From: Globodera rostochiensis
Lineage: Eukaryota; Nematoda; Chromadorea; Rhabditida; Heteroderidae
DNA: 64,000 nucleotides
Reading direction: 5' to 3'
NCBI GenBank assembly: GCA_018350325.1
Contig: JAEVLN010000004.1
Span: 2,108,001 to 2,172,000, forward strand
This document shows positions 10,763 through 24,500 of the stretch, piece after piece; positions within the stretch are counted from its first letter, which is position 1, and every line of letters starts with the position of its first letter. The position numbers and the translations under genes were made by a program. The notes under the pieces are model-generated. The model saw only the letters and a list, made by a program, of their open reading frames with translations, was not told the DNA's origin and did not search any database.

Positions 10763-13700
10763 TCACACTGCCGCACGTGGGCTCTTCGAATGCAATTGCG
10801 GGAGCAGACGGTTGAAGTGGTTTTTGGGGAAGCAAGTGACCAGCAACCTTAACAAATTATTAATCGAAAGTCTGTCCGAACGCATCGCCACCACCACGGA
10901 TGGGTTTTTTTTTTGTTGCTGATTTTGTGTTAATTTGATCACCAAATGATCAGGCCTTCCTTACAGTCGCTCACCTCTCCAGCACAACATAGCAAAGGCG
11001 TCTGTTGAGGTGGCGGTTCTGCAACGCCTCCGAAACGGTCTCCACACCGGACTGGACCGTTGAGGAGCCGACAAAGAGACGCAACTCCTCCGGCACCGCG
11101 GAAAGCATGAGGAAACGGGCGAGAAAACGCGTCTTCTGCGAGTCCAACTGCGGCGAGTGGTCGGCGAGAGAGGAAGAGCCACCGCCAGAATCAGCCCAAA
11201 AGGAATCCCTGGAGCAGTACAGAAATCGTTACTTTGAGTTGAACAAACACAAACAAACAAACAAATAGACTTTCATTATAAAATGAAAAAAATGACCTGA
11301 ACGCGGCCAAATATTGTGCCACTTGCTCTTCTGATGTCAGCCAATTGACCGCGTCAATGATTCGACGGTTAATCGACTGGCCCATCGCCGCGTGGATGAA
11401 CTGGCGAAGCAGTGAGACGAGCCGACGACGGAACCACTGGTTCTTGGCACGCAGCCCAAACACTTCGTCGACCAGCAGAAGCAACACACGAAGGGGAATG
11501 CTCTCCACCGAGTCCTTAAAACATTGATCGATCAACCATCCCTCGTCATGATCTGACACATTGACCAGGTCGCCACGAATGATGCCCACCCAGCCCAAGG
11601 AGCACTGGTGGAAAAAATGCCTCAAACCAACAAACATTTTCGTCGAGATGAGCAGCCACACGAGCGGAGTCAGACAGATTTCCGGTAGATGATGAGTTTG
11701 ATCGTACTCGCGCAAAGCTTGTTTGCCTGTTAACAGAAGCTCCCTGAATCAACAAATGTTACATCTCATGCTCTAATGGATGATTGATTGAACAGCCAAA
11801 CCCCTTCGAATAAAGCAGCACAAGGAAAATTAAAAACATAAACCCCTTCCATACCTTAAACACATTTGAAGCAGCCCTGTTCAATTCAGAGCCCATTTTG
11901 CCGATCCCGTCGATCAGGTCGGACGGCATTGCCACCGCCGCACTGCCAAACGCCTTCACCCCGTTCATCAACGGGTTGAGCACAGTGTTCATTGCAGCGG
12001 GCAAACCCTCTTTTCCCCCGTTGTATCGTTTTTGGGTGAGAAAGTCGAACACCAACGGCTCTAGACCAGGGTTTGCGGTCAGAAGGGACGGTTGCATTAT
12101 GCACTAAAAACAAATGGAAGGTAAGAATGATATCCCAAAATCCTTTCTCCCATCACTTACGTGCATGTACTGGTTGAGTGCCTTACACCGTTTTTCCAAA
12201 AAGGACTGGTCCAAATTGTTGAATGTCTTCTTGCCAGGAAAGCTCAGGGTCCGGAGGTTTGGGAACTGCAAACAATAAAATTAAATTAAATTTAAAAAAT
12301 AAAACATTTCTAAATCTCTATTTAATTTAAGCCGAAAAAAAAATTAAAAAATTTAATATCATTTGTTTGTTTTCCCCCTCAACAGTTAAATTTATGCAAA
12401 TTTAAACACTTTCTTTTACCACCTTTGCAATGATGAAGTTGTGCAGCGAGTGAAAGTCGGAATAGCGACGGAGCACGTTGGACGACGAGCCGCCACGAAC
12501 GCAGTCGGATGTCCGATGGACGCGCACATTGTAAAGCGCAAACAGCTGCTTTCCCTGGTGCCCCACACCGAGCATTGCGACAAGCACCGAAGTGCCGGCG
12601 CCGTCGTTGGCAGGTGGTGATGCTGAACGTATACAACATCATGTATCTATTAGTATTTGTCGGCATACCCCTGCAGTTGTTGTTCTGTTGTTGTAGTCGG
12701 TGATGACGAGTGCCAATGACACCACCGCCGTCGAAGGTGGAAGGCACTAATTTTTCCTCATCTTCTGCCAGACTGGCACCGGACAGTGAGCCGACGGACG
12801 CCTCCTCCTCCACCGCTTCATCAGCAACAAACGCTACAGAACCAAAAAGGGCGTTAAATTAATTGGGTCAATCATCAAAAACCCCTGACCCGCTGATCCG
12901 TTCGACTCAGTGTCAACAGCACAGACATCCGTGATAATGTCAAGTTCGACAAGCATTCGACTGTACAATGCGTGCCTCATGAAGGCGGGATAGAAGCGGT
13001 CTTCACTCTTCAGAATGTCCACAACCTTCAACAAAAAGCCGTTCATATGACGAAGAATGGCACTTTTATGCCAATTTACCTTTTCCTGAATTTGCTCAAA
13101 CCAGCCGTCTGACGGTTCGTCATTGCGCAGTCGGGCCAAGAATTTGTTGATGATCGCTTCGCTGAGTGGAACTCGCGTAATTGCCTAAATTAACGCATTT
13201 TATTAATTTGAAAAAAGACATATTATATAGACGATGCACCTCTTGTGACAAATACTGGTGGTACATGAACAGTGCCGCCTCGCGAATCGTTTCCCGCGCG
13301 TCCGTGTCCAATGTGTCACCGGATGCTAACCCTCTGAGCTGGTGCTCCATGGACACGTTGAAACCCTGTGCTTGTTTATTTAAATCATTTTGACAACAAA
13401 AAAAAGCACAAAAGCAACTGAACCTCAATGGCCAAATAAAAGTCGATGTAGCTTTGGCCGCCCACTTGGTTAAGAAATTCCACAAAATGCGAAAGTGCGA
13501 CGGTATTGGTCAGCACGACGGTGATCGGCAAATGGACAAAATTTGAATGGTCCATATCGTCCACAAATTCACTTCCGATTGATCGGGCAAAAGAATTCTA
13601 AAAAAAAGAGAATCTTTTTGTGTGCATTTTCGAATTATATGCAAAACAACAACAACAGCACGTTCAGCTTTGGCAGAGGCCAATTCTGGTTGGAATTTGC

Positions 13701-15173
13701 GGATTCGGCGGCGGCGGTGGTGGACCAATTGGCGAGCACAGTCATTCTGCGCTTGATGATGTTCTCAGTGAACTCCAAACTGGCCAACTGTTGCGAGAAA
13801 ATGCTGCCTGAAATAATTGGAATTGTTTTTCCGGACAAATTAGTGCCAGAAATCCAATAATAATGAAAAAAATAGATTTACTAACACACAACCATTTTCG
13901 CGTTGAAGAGAAGCACCCTTCGAGCGCAGGGAGTTCATCTCCTCGTGCACCGACTCCATGACCGCCTCCAACTCTTGGACAGATTTGCAAGCCTCAATGC
14001 TGGCCACAAAATCCTCCGTGCTGATGGGCAACTCGCTCATCAACCAAACGATCATTCGATTGACAACGCTGGGCTCCGACAGCCGGTCCAGCAACGGGAC
14101 GAACACGCTGGACACGAGTATTTCGCGGATCAAAAAACGGAGAGGCCGCGAGCGAAAGTCTTCGGAGGGCATCAACAGATAAAGCAAAACGTCGCCAATG
14201 TCATGAAGATAAGCTGAAAATAAAAGATTTCTGGTCTAAAAAGTCTAAACTATTTGATTGCGCTGCCCACCACTCTCATAGGCCGGAGAAGTGGAGACCA
14301 GGTCGCGACAGTAACTGCGTTCCATTTCTAACTCCAGATCAAAGAACACCGACTCTAAGTCGTCCGTCCGGTCGGCAAATTCCTTTTGGAACTGCAGACG
14401 CTCCTTGGCCTTCCGGTATAGGCGCAAGTGCGAAGCAAAGTCGTCCACAATGTGCCGAGTCAGCAAGGTCGCCCAGTCCACTTTTGAAAGGCTAAAAATT
14501 AAAGAAAATTGAATTTTAAATGTCATTTTGGTTCATGGACCAGGTCTTAAGCGCGATGATAGTCCGCCGAGCAGTTCTTTTGAGACTGGACCGTAACAAT
14601 TTGTCGTCACTCAACTGCACATTGTACCATGAGTCCACATAGTCACGCATAATGTTGTCTAGAATCTAGTGGGAAAGAATGTCGCGTTGAGGAACCGGAA
14701 AAACGGAAACAGTTTCCTCTCAAAATTCACCTCTTCCAGGAGGGGGTCAAGCAGTTCGGAATTGGTCATCGAATGCTTTTCGGCGTAAATGAACTCGTCC
14801 GAGAACGGATTGGTGCAGCCTCTGGCAAATGCGTCCCATTGACTAAAAGAAAACCAGCGGTTTCGATTGCTTGAAATGTCTTTTTCTTGGCATGACTTTC
14901 CAAAACAAAATTACCCCCGGACAGAAAAACGAAAGTCGTTGACCCAATTGGCATGGGTCCGCTCCAAACTTCGTTTGATCCCAACGCCGTCACGGATGAG
15001 GAAGACGACAAAACTAAAAATGCTTTAATCACAAATGACAAAATGTCCAAATTTGCCAACCCAAAGATGAAAGTGATCGCAATCAAAAGCAGCACGAACA
15101 AAGCCGTCGGCCCGACAAACAGAAGCAGAAAAAGGAGGCCACCAAATATGCAAAGCACACGAGGACGTACCAT
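10763..15173 (-). CDS. SNX13: Sorting nexin 13 homolog (PXA-RGS-PX-nexin C)
   Basis: Membrane-anchored RGS-PX protein of endosome/ER contact and sorting pathways. About 18 minus-strand exons from 15173 to 10763. N-terminal hydrophobic hairpin (LFLLLFVGPTALFVLLLIAI). PXA domain with MRDYVDSWY, HIVDDFASHLRLYRKA, ESVFFDLELEMERSYCRDLV and LRFLIREILVSSVFVPL. RGS domain from TNTVALSHFVEFLNQVGGQS to DRFYPAFMRHALYSRMLVEL. An acidic/Gln linker leads to PX with LFALYNVRVHR, LRRYSDFHSLHNF and FPGKKTFNNLDQSFLEKR. Nexin C includes LRVLLLLVDEVF, INRRIIDAVNWLTSEEQVAQ and LNRRLCYVVLERLLVTCFPK. Most joins are phase-consistent. The end of exon 1 (near 14960) and the splice after HLDEN (about 11636-11552) are unsure because candidate introns there are only 31-37 bases. 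It starts 303 bases after SFSWAP on the same strand. Confidence 0.9.
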
Positions 15174-15475
15174 CGCATATCACGTGTTTGTGTTGTGCAA
15201 CAAAATGTTGTGCTTGCACTGCTTCAAATCCATGCTTTTACGAATTGGAAAATTTCCAAGAGAAGAGAGATAGGTCAGAATTTTTAGACTGTTTCGTAAG
15301 TAAAACCGTCTGTCATTATAAACAAAGTAGTAGTACAACAAAAAATAGGCATTTTTGGCACAAATATATTTATTTATATATAATAATTGTTTGCATTTAA
15401 ATCACCGCAAAAAACAGTCATTTTTCTCCGATAAACGCTGATTATATCTTTTCCATCCGTTTGTGTTTCAGTCAT
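15174..15475. other. Spacer between SFSWAP 3' end and SNX13 start
   Basis: About 300 AT-rich bases between two same-strand genes, short enough for an operon intercistronic region. No independent gene seen. Confidence 0.45.
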
Positions 15476-18400
15476 TCAACGACGGGGTGAACGTGACGAC
15501 CGGCTTCGATGGCGGCGATGATGTCGCCGACGATGGGAAGAGCTGAAACGGAATTAAAAGTTTTCAAAACTTCGTTTTTTTTTTGTCTTTTTGGTTTGCG
15601 CACCTGCCGCTGTCCTTTTCCTTCCGTCTGCGCCGCCGTCTCTCCTCTTTCGCCCCATCACTTTCACTTCCACTTTCGTATCGGCGACTCCGTCGTTCCC
15701 TTCCCTTGCTCCTCTTCCTCCTCCGTTCTGTGCCGTCCTCCTCCTCCGCACTTGAAGAGAAGGCGGATGATGAAGAGCGAGATGATCTTGGATATGTTCT
15801 CCCTCCCTTCTTCCGTTGTCTTCGTCCTTCCCCCTCCACGTCGTCCCGTCGCTTAAGCTTCCTTTTCCTTCCCTCTCCTCCCTCCGGCGATCGTGAAGGA
15901 GATGTGCCCAAAGTGCGCTTTATTTGTTCGTCAATCAAAGAGGAGATTGCTTTTGACAGTTCAAGAGGCGACACTGTACTGCTTGCGGTCGGGTGAACAG
16001 CGGCAGTAGAAGAACTTGTGAGCGCTATTACTGGAACTGGCTCGCTAAAAAAGTGAAGCAATACCAACTATACAATCTGATAACGTATTTCTGGGTTCAC
16101 ACAATTTACCGGTTCTCCTCCACTTCGTGCGGCTTCGTCTTGGTCCGATGTTTTTCCGCCATTCGTTCATTCAAAATCTTCCCCATAAACAGACGAGCTT
16201 TTTCGCGGCGCTCCAACTGCTTGAAATCCGGCTCTAAACAACAATTACTGATAATACAGCTCCTCCTTTCAATATTTTGCCATTTTCAGGCCAACTAGTG
16301 TGTTGTGTGTGTACCTGCTTCGTTCGTCTCCGCAACACCAGTTTTGTCGATGACAATTTGCGTTGGCATTGGCACCATCAAATCAAGAGAGTTTGGCGGA
16401 GGCGATGGGACCATCAAAGCAGCGGCGTTGCCCAGCCCTATCGGCGGAGGTGGTGGGGCGGGAAACGATTGATGCCGTTGATGATGTTGGTGGCTTTGAT
16501 GGAAGAACTTCCACTGGATTTGACGGACTTGGAGTTGGTAAAAGGTATAGTAGGGGCTTGTGGGTTGCAGGAAGTGCACTTTGTCTCGATTGTGCTCTGC
16601 AAAAAGCCATGGTTTTCAAATCGAAATTGCCATTCGAGGGTATTCAAGCCGACCGATTAATCTTTGTTCAGCAAATGCGCCATGCAACGCAACGTATTTG
16701 GCTGCCACTGTGATGGCGGACTCGACCGCCGAATCCGGCACCGGACGTTGGCATGCAGACGGTGGCCCGGGAAGGAATGGGCTGGGCCGTCCGTAGAACT
16801 CCATGTGCCATCGGTTGTAGTCTGAACGAGCGATTGCTTGATAGATATAGCTGGTGTACCAGCAACTCCAAAAACCAAAAAGCTATTTTACCATCAGCAC
16901 GTTGTTGGTCCACCACAAACGCAGTACTGACCAGCGGCTCAGCGCTTGGCAAATGTCCAATCGTTTGCGTTGGTGATGAGTCGGCATCAGATTTTCCGGC
17001 ATTTTCAGCTTTCGGTGAGCCCGGCAGAACGGAGTGAAGCCCTTTGAGCAACGACGAATAAAGGGAATTTGGCTGAAAAATTCTCACAATAAAATGTATC
17101 TCGGAATTAACTTTTCTTCTTACATTTGAAGAACTATGGAACTGCTGGACGAGCGCGCCGATGTCAGGGCCTGGCGATGCCGGCTTTCTCTCCACCCTTT
17201 GTGGGGTCGGACGAGGCGATGGCCCAATGAAGCCCGGCTTTGGTGAAGAGGCGTCGTCTTCCGTCGCTTTTGTTTTGACTCCGCCCAACAATGACTGAAT
17301 TTTATCGAGTTTTTGGTAGACTAAGGAATTTGACATGTAGCAAAGTTTCTTTTATTTTATTAAAAATAGAAAAAATTTTTAACGGATTTAACATACAACT
17401 CACCGGGTGGAGGTATCCAACGTCATCATTTTCACTATCACTTTCCGATGTTGAGGGGTCTTCGACTGAAAACAGAACAAACAGTGTGGAAAAAATGGAT
17501 TACATTCTAAAATTTAAATGCAATTTGAAATGTAAGTGCATCACCGACGGTGTCGTGCTGTCTATTGGCACCGCCGGACTTGTCCAAAAACTTTGTCATG
17601 TGTTAAATCAATGCTAACATTTTTTCCCCTCACATTTACCGACCAATGTTTCTTTTCTTCCGTTGATTTTGCGGCTGAGGAAAGTACTTCTTCTCGCGTA
17701 TGAGTTTACACATGTATTTGTCTGAAATATTTTTACATTCATAATTTTTATGACAAATAATTTTACAGTATGGATGCAGTCCATGGTCAAAGTCGAGAAA
17801 TCCAAACTGTTCGGCATTCTGACGTTGCTTTGCTTTGATCACAACCTCCATTTGGGGGCCTTGGGCAACAACAAATTGGGCCGTCCGTTCGATCAGCGCA
17901 TTTTGACGCATTGTTTCTGGCTATAATTGTTTTTTTGATTAAACCGATTAATAATTTTAATAAAAATTGGCTTACAGTGATAATGCCCATTGGCAACTTT
18001 AAAGACGGGGGTTGCTCAAACGGTTGCTCATCCTCAACGCCCTCGCACTCGTCGACCGCCCCAATTTGCGCCACTTCCCTCTCCTCGTAAGTGAAATCAA
18101 ATTCCGCGCCTTTGCCTCGCTTTTGGTTGGCTTCCTCTACAGAATGGTAATTCAATTAAAAATGTTCAAGCAGTACATATCGCTGGGTTTTTGTTGATTG
18201 TGAAAAAGTCATTCCATTTGAGGAGCAGCAAGTCTCCCCTCACCCCAATAAATCGTCTCAATTACAAACCCACCAATCTCTCGTTCCCTGATGTCCTCGT
18301 ACAAGTCCAAGTAGCGTTCCTCCTCACAAAGCTCTTCCTCCAGTTTTTCTGCCGTGTTTTCGTCCTCCTTCTCATCAGCAAGTTTCTTCCGGTTCTCTCC

Positions 18401-19497
18401 CCGTCGTTCATCATCAAATTCGTTCAACGAACTCAGATAAAGGCGCACATCGTACCTGAAAAGAAACGGATTCAACGATGGTTAATTTAATCTATAACCA
18501 AAAAACAATTCGATCCAATTTTGTGGTTAACAAAAAAACACACTGGCTCAATAAGTTCACTGCCAGTGGCGGGTGAACTTACGATCGGACGAAAAAAAGC
18601 CCGAAAAAACATGCTGAACGATTTGAAGTTGATGAAGTAGTTGAAACATCAGCGCACTCTCCCAAATGCTTAAATAAGAAATTGTTTATAAAATCAGTTG
18701 GAATACTGAAATAATAACAAAAACATCCATAATCCCGAACAACATCCGAATTGTCGAGCATTTTGTGAAAAACAAACAAACACACATAAACATTGTTCAC
18801 CACCTACAGCCAAGGCCGACGCCAACTTATTAATAAACTCGATTTTTACTTTTTAATTTCAAATTCCACCCCGATTCTTTTAAAAAACCAAAGCTCTATG
18901 ACGCCGGCCTTGTCCACAATCAAAAGAATGTTGGACAAACCTGGCACTCCGTCGACATCAGCGCGTGTCGCAGCACAACGACGTGCCGTCCGTCACTCAT
19001 TTTTTGCACTTTATTTTCCTCCCAAATGCTCTCTGATCGGCAGGCGCAAAACTCACCGATCAATTTTTAGCCGATCGTCCCCGTTCCACGGTATCAAATG
19101 AACACTTTCGTCAAGCGGTTGCTGCTGTTCATCCGCCGACCCATGCTGCTGCTCATTGCGCGGACTGTTCAACTTGGCCGAGTAGCCAAACACAAGGAAA
19201 TCATCCGCCTGCTGTTCACTGCTGCGGGTGCCATTGTGCACAGAACCGTGACGATGATGCTGAAAATGGCACAAAATGGTGGAGAGCAGGAGATTCATTT
19301 GTCCAAACAAAAAAACGAGAAGGCTGTGACCACTAAAGTCAAAAAAACATGGCGCGAACCGCAACCAGTACAGACTCAGCAAAAGGTCCGGTCGTAAAAT
19401 AGATGAATCAACACCAAAACATTCCACTGAAATAACCGATGCCCCATATTCCGACCTTTGGTTTTCGTCGCTGGTGAAGTGGTCGGTTGGTCGCCAT
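15476..19497 (-). CDS. SFSWAP: SFSWAP-type splicing regulator (two Surp domains, RS tail)
   Basis: Homolog of suppressor-of-white-apricot, a nuclear regulator of alternative splicing. First exon [14 protein letters not shown] from 19497, then the DRY/EERY region with [36 protein letters not shown] and [13 protein letters not shown]. Surp 1 (about 17900-17650) has [34 protein letters not shown] and KLIREKKYF. Surp 2 has [20 protein letters not shown] in one exon and, after an intron, [20 protein letters not shown] proline-rich linker (PAPPPPP) follows. The C-terminal exons at about 16030-15550 and 15521-15476 encode an Arg/Ser/Glu-rich tail ending [10 protein letters not shown]. Architecture matches metazoan SFSWAP. 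It starts 172 bases after the MRPL15 stop on the same strand. Confidence 0.88.
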
Positions 19498-19502
19498 TCC
19501 AA

Positions 19503-19504
19503 CT
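19503..19504 (-). other. Candidate spliced-leader trans-splice acceptor for SFSWAP
   Basis: The minus-strand sequence TTTTTTACGCTAAGTCTCAG ends 5 bases before the SFSWAP ATG. There is no upstream exon, and the previous gene on the strand (MRPL15) ends 166 bases away. This position fits trans-splicing of a downstream operon gene. Confidence 0.5.
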
Positions 19505-19669
19505 GAGACTTAGCGTAAAAAACAGTTAAAAAAATTTGATGAATCAAAGTAAAAGTACGAAAATTTCACAAAATAAACGCCATTTGATAAGTAAGCAAAA
19601 CTTCAACAAACAAAGAAATTTTTTTTAGCTCTAAAAGAAAATAAAATGTGAACGATTTAAACAAAATTA

Positions 19670-21045
19670 TCATCGAGCAGTGTCAGCCAATTGTTGCTCT
19701 TCGCCTCTGTAAAATTCCACCAAAGTCGGATGCGTTGGCTCGTACACTTTCTCGTCCGCCAAACTGACCAATTGGCCCGGCTCAAGGCCAAGGAAGATTT
19801 GTTCCGGCCTCTTTTGCTCACTTTCAAACGGTGGCTCGCCTTCGGGAAGAGTGTAGCCGACAATTTCGGCTAGCCGAACGCGAGATGCTTCAATGTCGTT
19901 CGGGTTGGCCAGATACCTTTAAAAAAACGATTCATTTAATGAGTTAAACCCTGATTTATACAACATAAACTAGCAAAATGGCTTACACCTTCCCTCCCCT
20001 CCAAAAAATGTTCTCCATTTTGCAACTTTCTACAACTTACCCCCTATAGTCAGGGTCGGTGTAGTAATGCATCAGCGAGTGCGGCGGATTTTTCTTCTCG
20101 GAATCGGCTTCCCGGACAGAAACCACTTTTCCGCGTCGGAGATGGCTTTCAGACTTTCCAAGTCATAATAGGCTGTACGAATTCGGCCTCCTACGCGTTC
20201 AATGGCAGCAATTGCAGTGCAAGAGGCCCACTGCACCTCCAAATTGATCGGAGTGGTGAACACGCCGTCGCCCTGAACAAATAAAAACCGTAAGAAAACT
20301 CCACCAAAAACTTCATAGACAAAATGTTTAGAAGCAAAAAATATATAAAAAGCAGCAAAAAACGATGGAATTACGCAAGAATTTTGGCCGTTTTATTTAT
20401 AAAAAGCCAACCTCATCGGTTAAATGGATGCCAAACTGTCGCCATTCCGGTTTGAATTTGTCGCTCAACAATTTTGTGGCAGAAATCGCCGCAATGTCAA
20501 TAAGACGAGTGGTGTCCAACCACCCGAGATCGATGATTCGCTGAAGTTCAATCAACGAAACGGGGACGTACTCACGCCGAAGACTGAATGAATTTTCTTG
20601 TTTATTTCAATAAGGCTTAATAGTGGGGACGAAATCACTTTATGTCGCCGTTGAAACGTTTGTCACCATCAAAAAGTCGCATCCAAGGCTTGTAAAAGTC
20701 ACCCCAAACCCAGCCAAGCGGTGGCTTAGCCGCACGTTGGAGTTCACCAATGGTGTGTCCAGCCTGGTTATGACCCTGCGCTCTCACTTGCCTTCCCTGA
20801 AAATGTGCATTATTTGAAAACATTTCTAAGAACAAAAAAATCACACAGGGCTAAAGAATCAAACTTACAGCAGTTTTGGCTCCAGGATTGTCCCTCAAAT
20901 CATGAAGTTGCACTCGGGATGCCTCGCTAACAATATCGAGTGCACGTTCAGAAGCTGAACTCGTTGATTTTTGTGCCGGCGTTTTCAACACACTCTGGTG
21001 ACGAAATTGATGAGAACAACATGCCACACGGCTAAGCAACCCCAT
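19670..21045 (-). CDS. MRPL15: Mitochondrial ribosomal protein L15, with an apparent frameshift
   Basis: Large-subunit mitoribosomal protein uL15m. Exons on the minus strand: 21045 to about 20873, about 20809-20640, about 20583-20412, 20274-20041 and about 19919-19670. Recognisable segments: an N-terminal presequence, VQLHDLRDNPGAKTA, GRQVRAQGHNQAGHTIGELQ, LRREYVPVSLIELQRIIDLG, INLEVQWASCTAIAAIERVG, WFLSGKPIP, then SLMHYYTDPDYRGYLANP and IFLGLEPGQLVSLADEKVYE. In exon 4 the frame that reads WFLSGKPIPRR hits a stop, while SLMHYYTDP lies in another frame. The switch falls at five A (plus strand T 20089-20093), where six would restore the frame. This is either a base error in the sequence or a real lesion. 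The conserved C-terminus beyond it argues for an error. Confidence 0.82.
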
Positions 21046-21577
21046 CAATAGGGTGGGGATCAAAAAATCTCGAAATAAGCACTTAAACAGATGAGAAAAG
21101 TGCTAAAATAGGTACTAAAAAACGAGTTTTAAGCAAAAAATAGGTGAAAAATGGTTCACCCCAACAGCAGCAAAAACGCCAAAAATTTACACACATTTCA
21201 AATATCCCAGGTTCAAATCCCCTAATGACATCCGAAATTTGATTTCTTAATCAAATAATTTATGTAAACAGCTTCATACCCAAACAAAGTCGGTATCATT
21301 AGGAAGCTTCTTCTTTTTATAGTAAAACTGACGAGTTTTCTCTAAAAAATTGCTGAATTTGTCGTATTTTTTGTCGTTTTCAGTTTTTTACAACAAGGAT
21401 CAACTCAAAGTCACTGTTTATGCTCGCTAACGGCATCCATCACCCGCAGTATTCAAACAAATCATTGACGGTGCAATTCGAAAGCTATACATAACAACAA
21501 TACAACTCATCTTACAAAATTATAAAAAATAAAAGTCGATCTTCGCTTGGACATAAAAAACATTCTGTCATGTCACA
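21046..21577. other. Spacer between QARS and MRPL15
   Basis: AT-rich 532-base spacer between two same-strand genes. It holds the QARS 3' UTR and the MRPL15 leader. No gene recognised. Confidence 0.45.
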
Positions 21578-24500
21578 TCACATATTTTTGCCAGCATCCT
21601 CGCGCAGTGAAACAATACGGTTGAACACAAACTTAAAAATGGGCGGTTTTGAATTTAAAAAACAACAATAAAACTTTTAAACAACAACAATAATGTGCAT
21701 GTTCACCGCACCGCCTACCTTTTGCTCCTCCAGTCGCACATCTTTCGTGTCCACACAAAAAAAACCGTTCCGCTCAAATTGGAAGCGTGCCAAAGGAAGT
21801 GCCGTCCGAGTAATGCTCGCGTCAACCATCGCGTCCGAGAAAACGTGAAGTGAATTGGGATTTATGTCGGTAAGAAATCCGCCGGGAACTTCAGCTGGGT
21901 CCTCTGGATTCTTGTGCAAAAATCTACAAATATCGTATGAAAAAAGAAGCAATCGGGGATACTCGTAAATTGCTCACAATTTGTCGTAGAGACGCACTTC
22001 ACATTTCACAGGCCTTGCCACCCAATGGATAAACGCTTTCGGCTTGGACCCGGGACCAACCGGCTTCGCTTTTACTAACAATTCAATTGGATGCCCTTAA
22101 AATGTGAATTAGGAGTCTCAAATTTAGCTTTTAAATATTTTCTGCACCATTTTTGTCCCGTTCGACTCCAACAACTTCGACGATCAAATTGATATGGCGC
22201 AACCCCACGGGTTGTTTCAGTGTTAGACGACGATAGCTAATGTCGGCCATCTAAACATTAAATTCATTTAAAATCAATAAAAAGCCCAGAAGTGGTTGAT
22301 GAACAGAGCCTACCACACTCACCTCTCTGAAGTCGGACTGTTCGATGTAGATGATCTCGTCAAATGCTATCTCCCATTCGTCTGTAGAATCGGCATCAGC
22401 GGATGGGAACTGTTTAACCTTCAGCGTGGTGTCCGCCCGTTCAAAGCCCAGCTCGTTATAGTTGGTAATGCGAAGGCTAATTGGTTCTAGCACAGCCATG
22501 GTCCTAGGGGAAAAAGTGATAAACGATCAAATGAAACTGTACAGCAATTAAACAAAATATTTGTGAATCCAACCATCAACACACCTCGGTGCGGTCACAT
22601 TCAAATGATCGCGCAAAAAAGCGTCCAACATAGCCGGGTCTATGCTCGACTGGGCCACAGTGAGTCCGAGGTGCGCAACGAACTTGTTCACTATCTCAGG
22701 AGGCACGCCGCGACGTCTGAGGGCAGTTAGTGTGAACAGCCGAGGGTCGTCCCAATCACTGGAATATAAAGTGAAATTATAAATTTTGTGGATCTATTTA
22801 ATAGTGTAAAAATGTTATCAAACTGAAGACGAACTCGACAATGCCCGCCTGGATGAGCTTGAGCAACTTCCGCTTTGAAACGACAGTGTAATTGACATTC
22901 AGACGCGCAAATTCCCATTGGACCGGACAGTAGACGTCAAGCGCATTGCACAGCCAATAATAGGAGGAACGCCTGGAAACATTCAATTCAAAAAAACTAA
23001 AAAAACAATGCCATGAAATGTATATTAGTTTTCAACAAGCTTTATTCATTTGGTACTCTCAATTTTGCTGAGGAGAAACGAACACACCTTGATTGGAACT
23101 CCTTGGTGCAGAGGGAATGCGTAACATTTTCCAGTGAATCACACAAACAATGCGTGTAGTCGTAGGTGGGGTAAATGCACCTACAATTTTTTAACTTCCT
23201 TTTTAATAGCAAATTCCCGACCCCATGAACAAAAAAAAAACCAACCATTTATCGCCAGTCCGATGGTGTGACAAATATTTGACGCGATATGCCACCTAAA
23301 AGGCTTTGACAAATTAACATGTGCCCTAAACGAACAATTGAAAGAGGGAGTACACACCGGTGTTCGTCTCCAAGATTTGTTTGGGTTTAATTGAGACTAA
23401 CCGGGTCCTGCTTGCTGTCCTCCAGCGTAAGTTTCAGCCGTAACGTCGTCTGTCCTTCATCAAACGCGCCATTTTTCATTGCCTAAATAAATCCATTTTT
23501 AACATTTGTCGCCAAATCATTTTATTAACCTCGAACAGACGAAGCGATTCGTCCGCAGGACGATCACGCCACGGTGACGGGGGAGGATCAAAGCCACGCA
23601 TATCTTCAACACTTTGGTGACACACATAGGCGAGACCCTGGCAAGAAAATGTCGTTCTTACAAAAGTAGCCAAAAACTTTCAAGTAAATAAATGTCTCAA
23701 TCCTTCGAATTCAGTGAAAATAAATTGTTTCAGTGAAAGATTTCACCTTACGAATGAGTACCAACGCCCAATTGTAAAGCTGGTCAAAATAATCGGAAGA
23801 GTGTGTGATTTTGTACGGCGTATAACCTGAATCCAAACTCAATTTTTAAAAAAAACGGGTTAAAAAAATACCTAGCCAATTGACCATGTCGACAACTTCG
23901 CGCACAAAACGTTCCTCCTCCTTTTCCGGGTTCGTGTCGTCCAAGCGCAAATAACAAATACCGCCACGAGCCTAAAAGTAGAACTAATTTTGTTTTAATT
24001 ATTTTGTTTTATTTTTTATTATTGAATTTTTCTAAAAATTCTGTAGGAAGTGCCAACATCTCCGAACTCCGATTCTTTCGAGTTTATTTGGTGAATGTAT
24101 TGCCTTGGCCAATCCAAAATCGATGTTGATGGCCTTCGCGTGTCCAATGTGCAAAATTCCGTTCGGTTCCGGAGGAAAGCGCGTGACAACCTTAAAACAT
24201 AACATGTTTTTTGTTAGCCTTCTACTATAATATCGGACCTTTCCGCCCACAGCCTTAAAGTGCTCTTGCAAAAGCCGTTCCGTGTTCTCTGTTCGCACAT
24301 ATCCGTCCGCTTTGTCGTTTTGGCCAACCTCATGAAAATGCACATGAGCAAACATTTCGGAACCGCTGAAAAATGTAAAAAACATATAAAGTCAAAATAA
24401 AGAAGGAATTATCTAAGATTTGATGTAGGGAAATAAAAAAGTGAAGCGAAAACACGACATTTAATCTAAGAAAAAGCCCGCCCGGTTACAAGTCGGGTTT

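Noticed and set aside
15583..15996. Plus-strand frame rich in Ser, Leu and Arg
   Set aside because: It is the antisense shadow of the Arg/Ser/Glu tail exon of SFSWAP, whose low-complexity codons leave few stops on the opposite strand.
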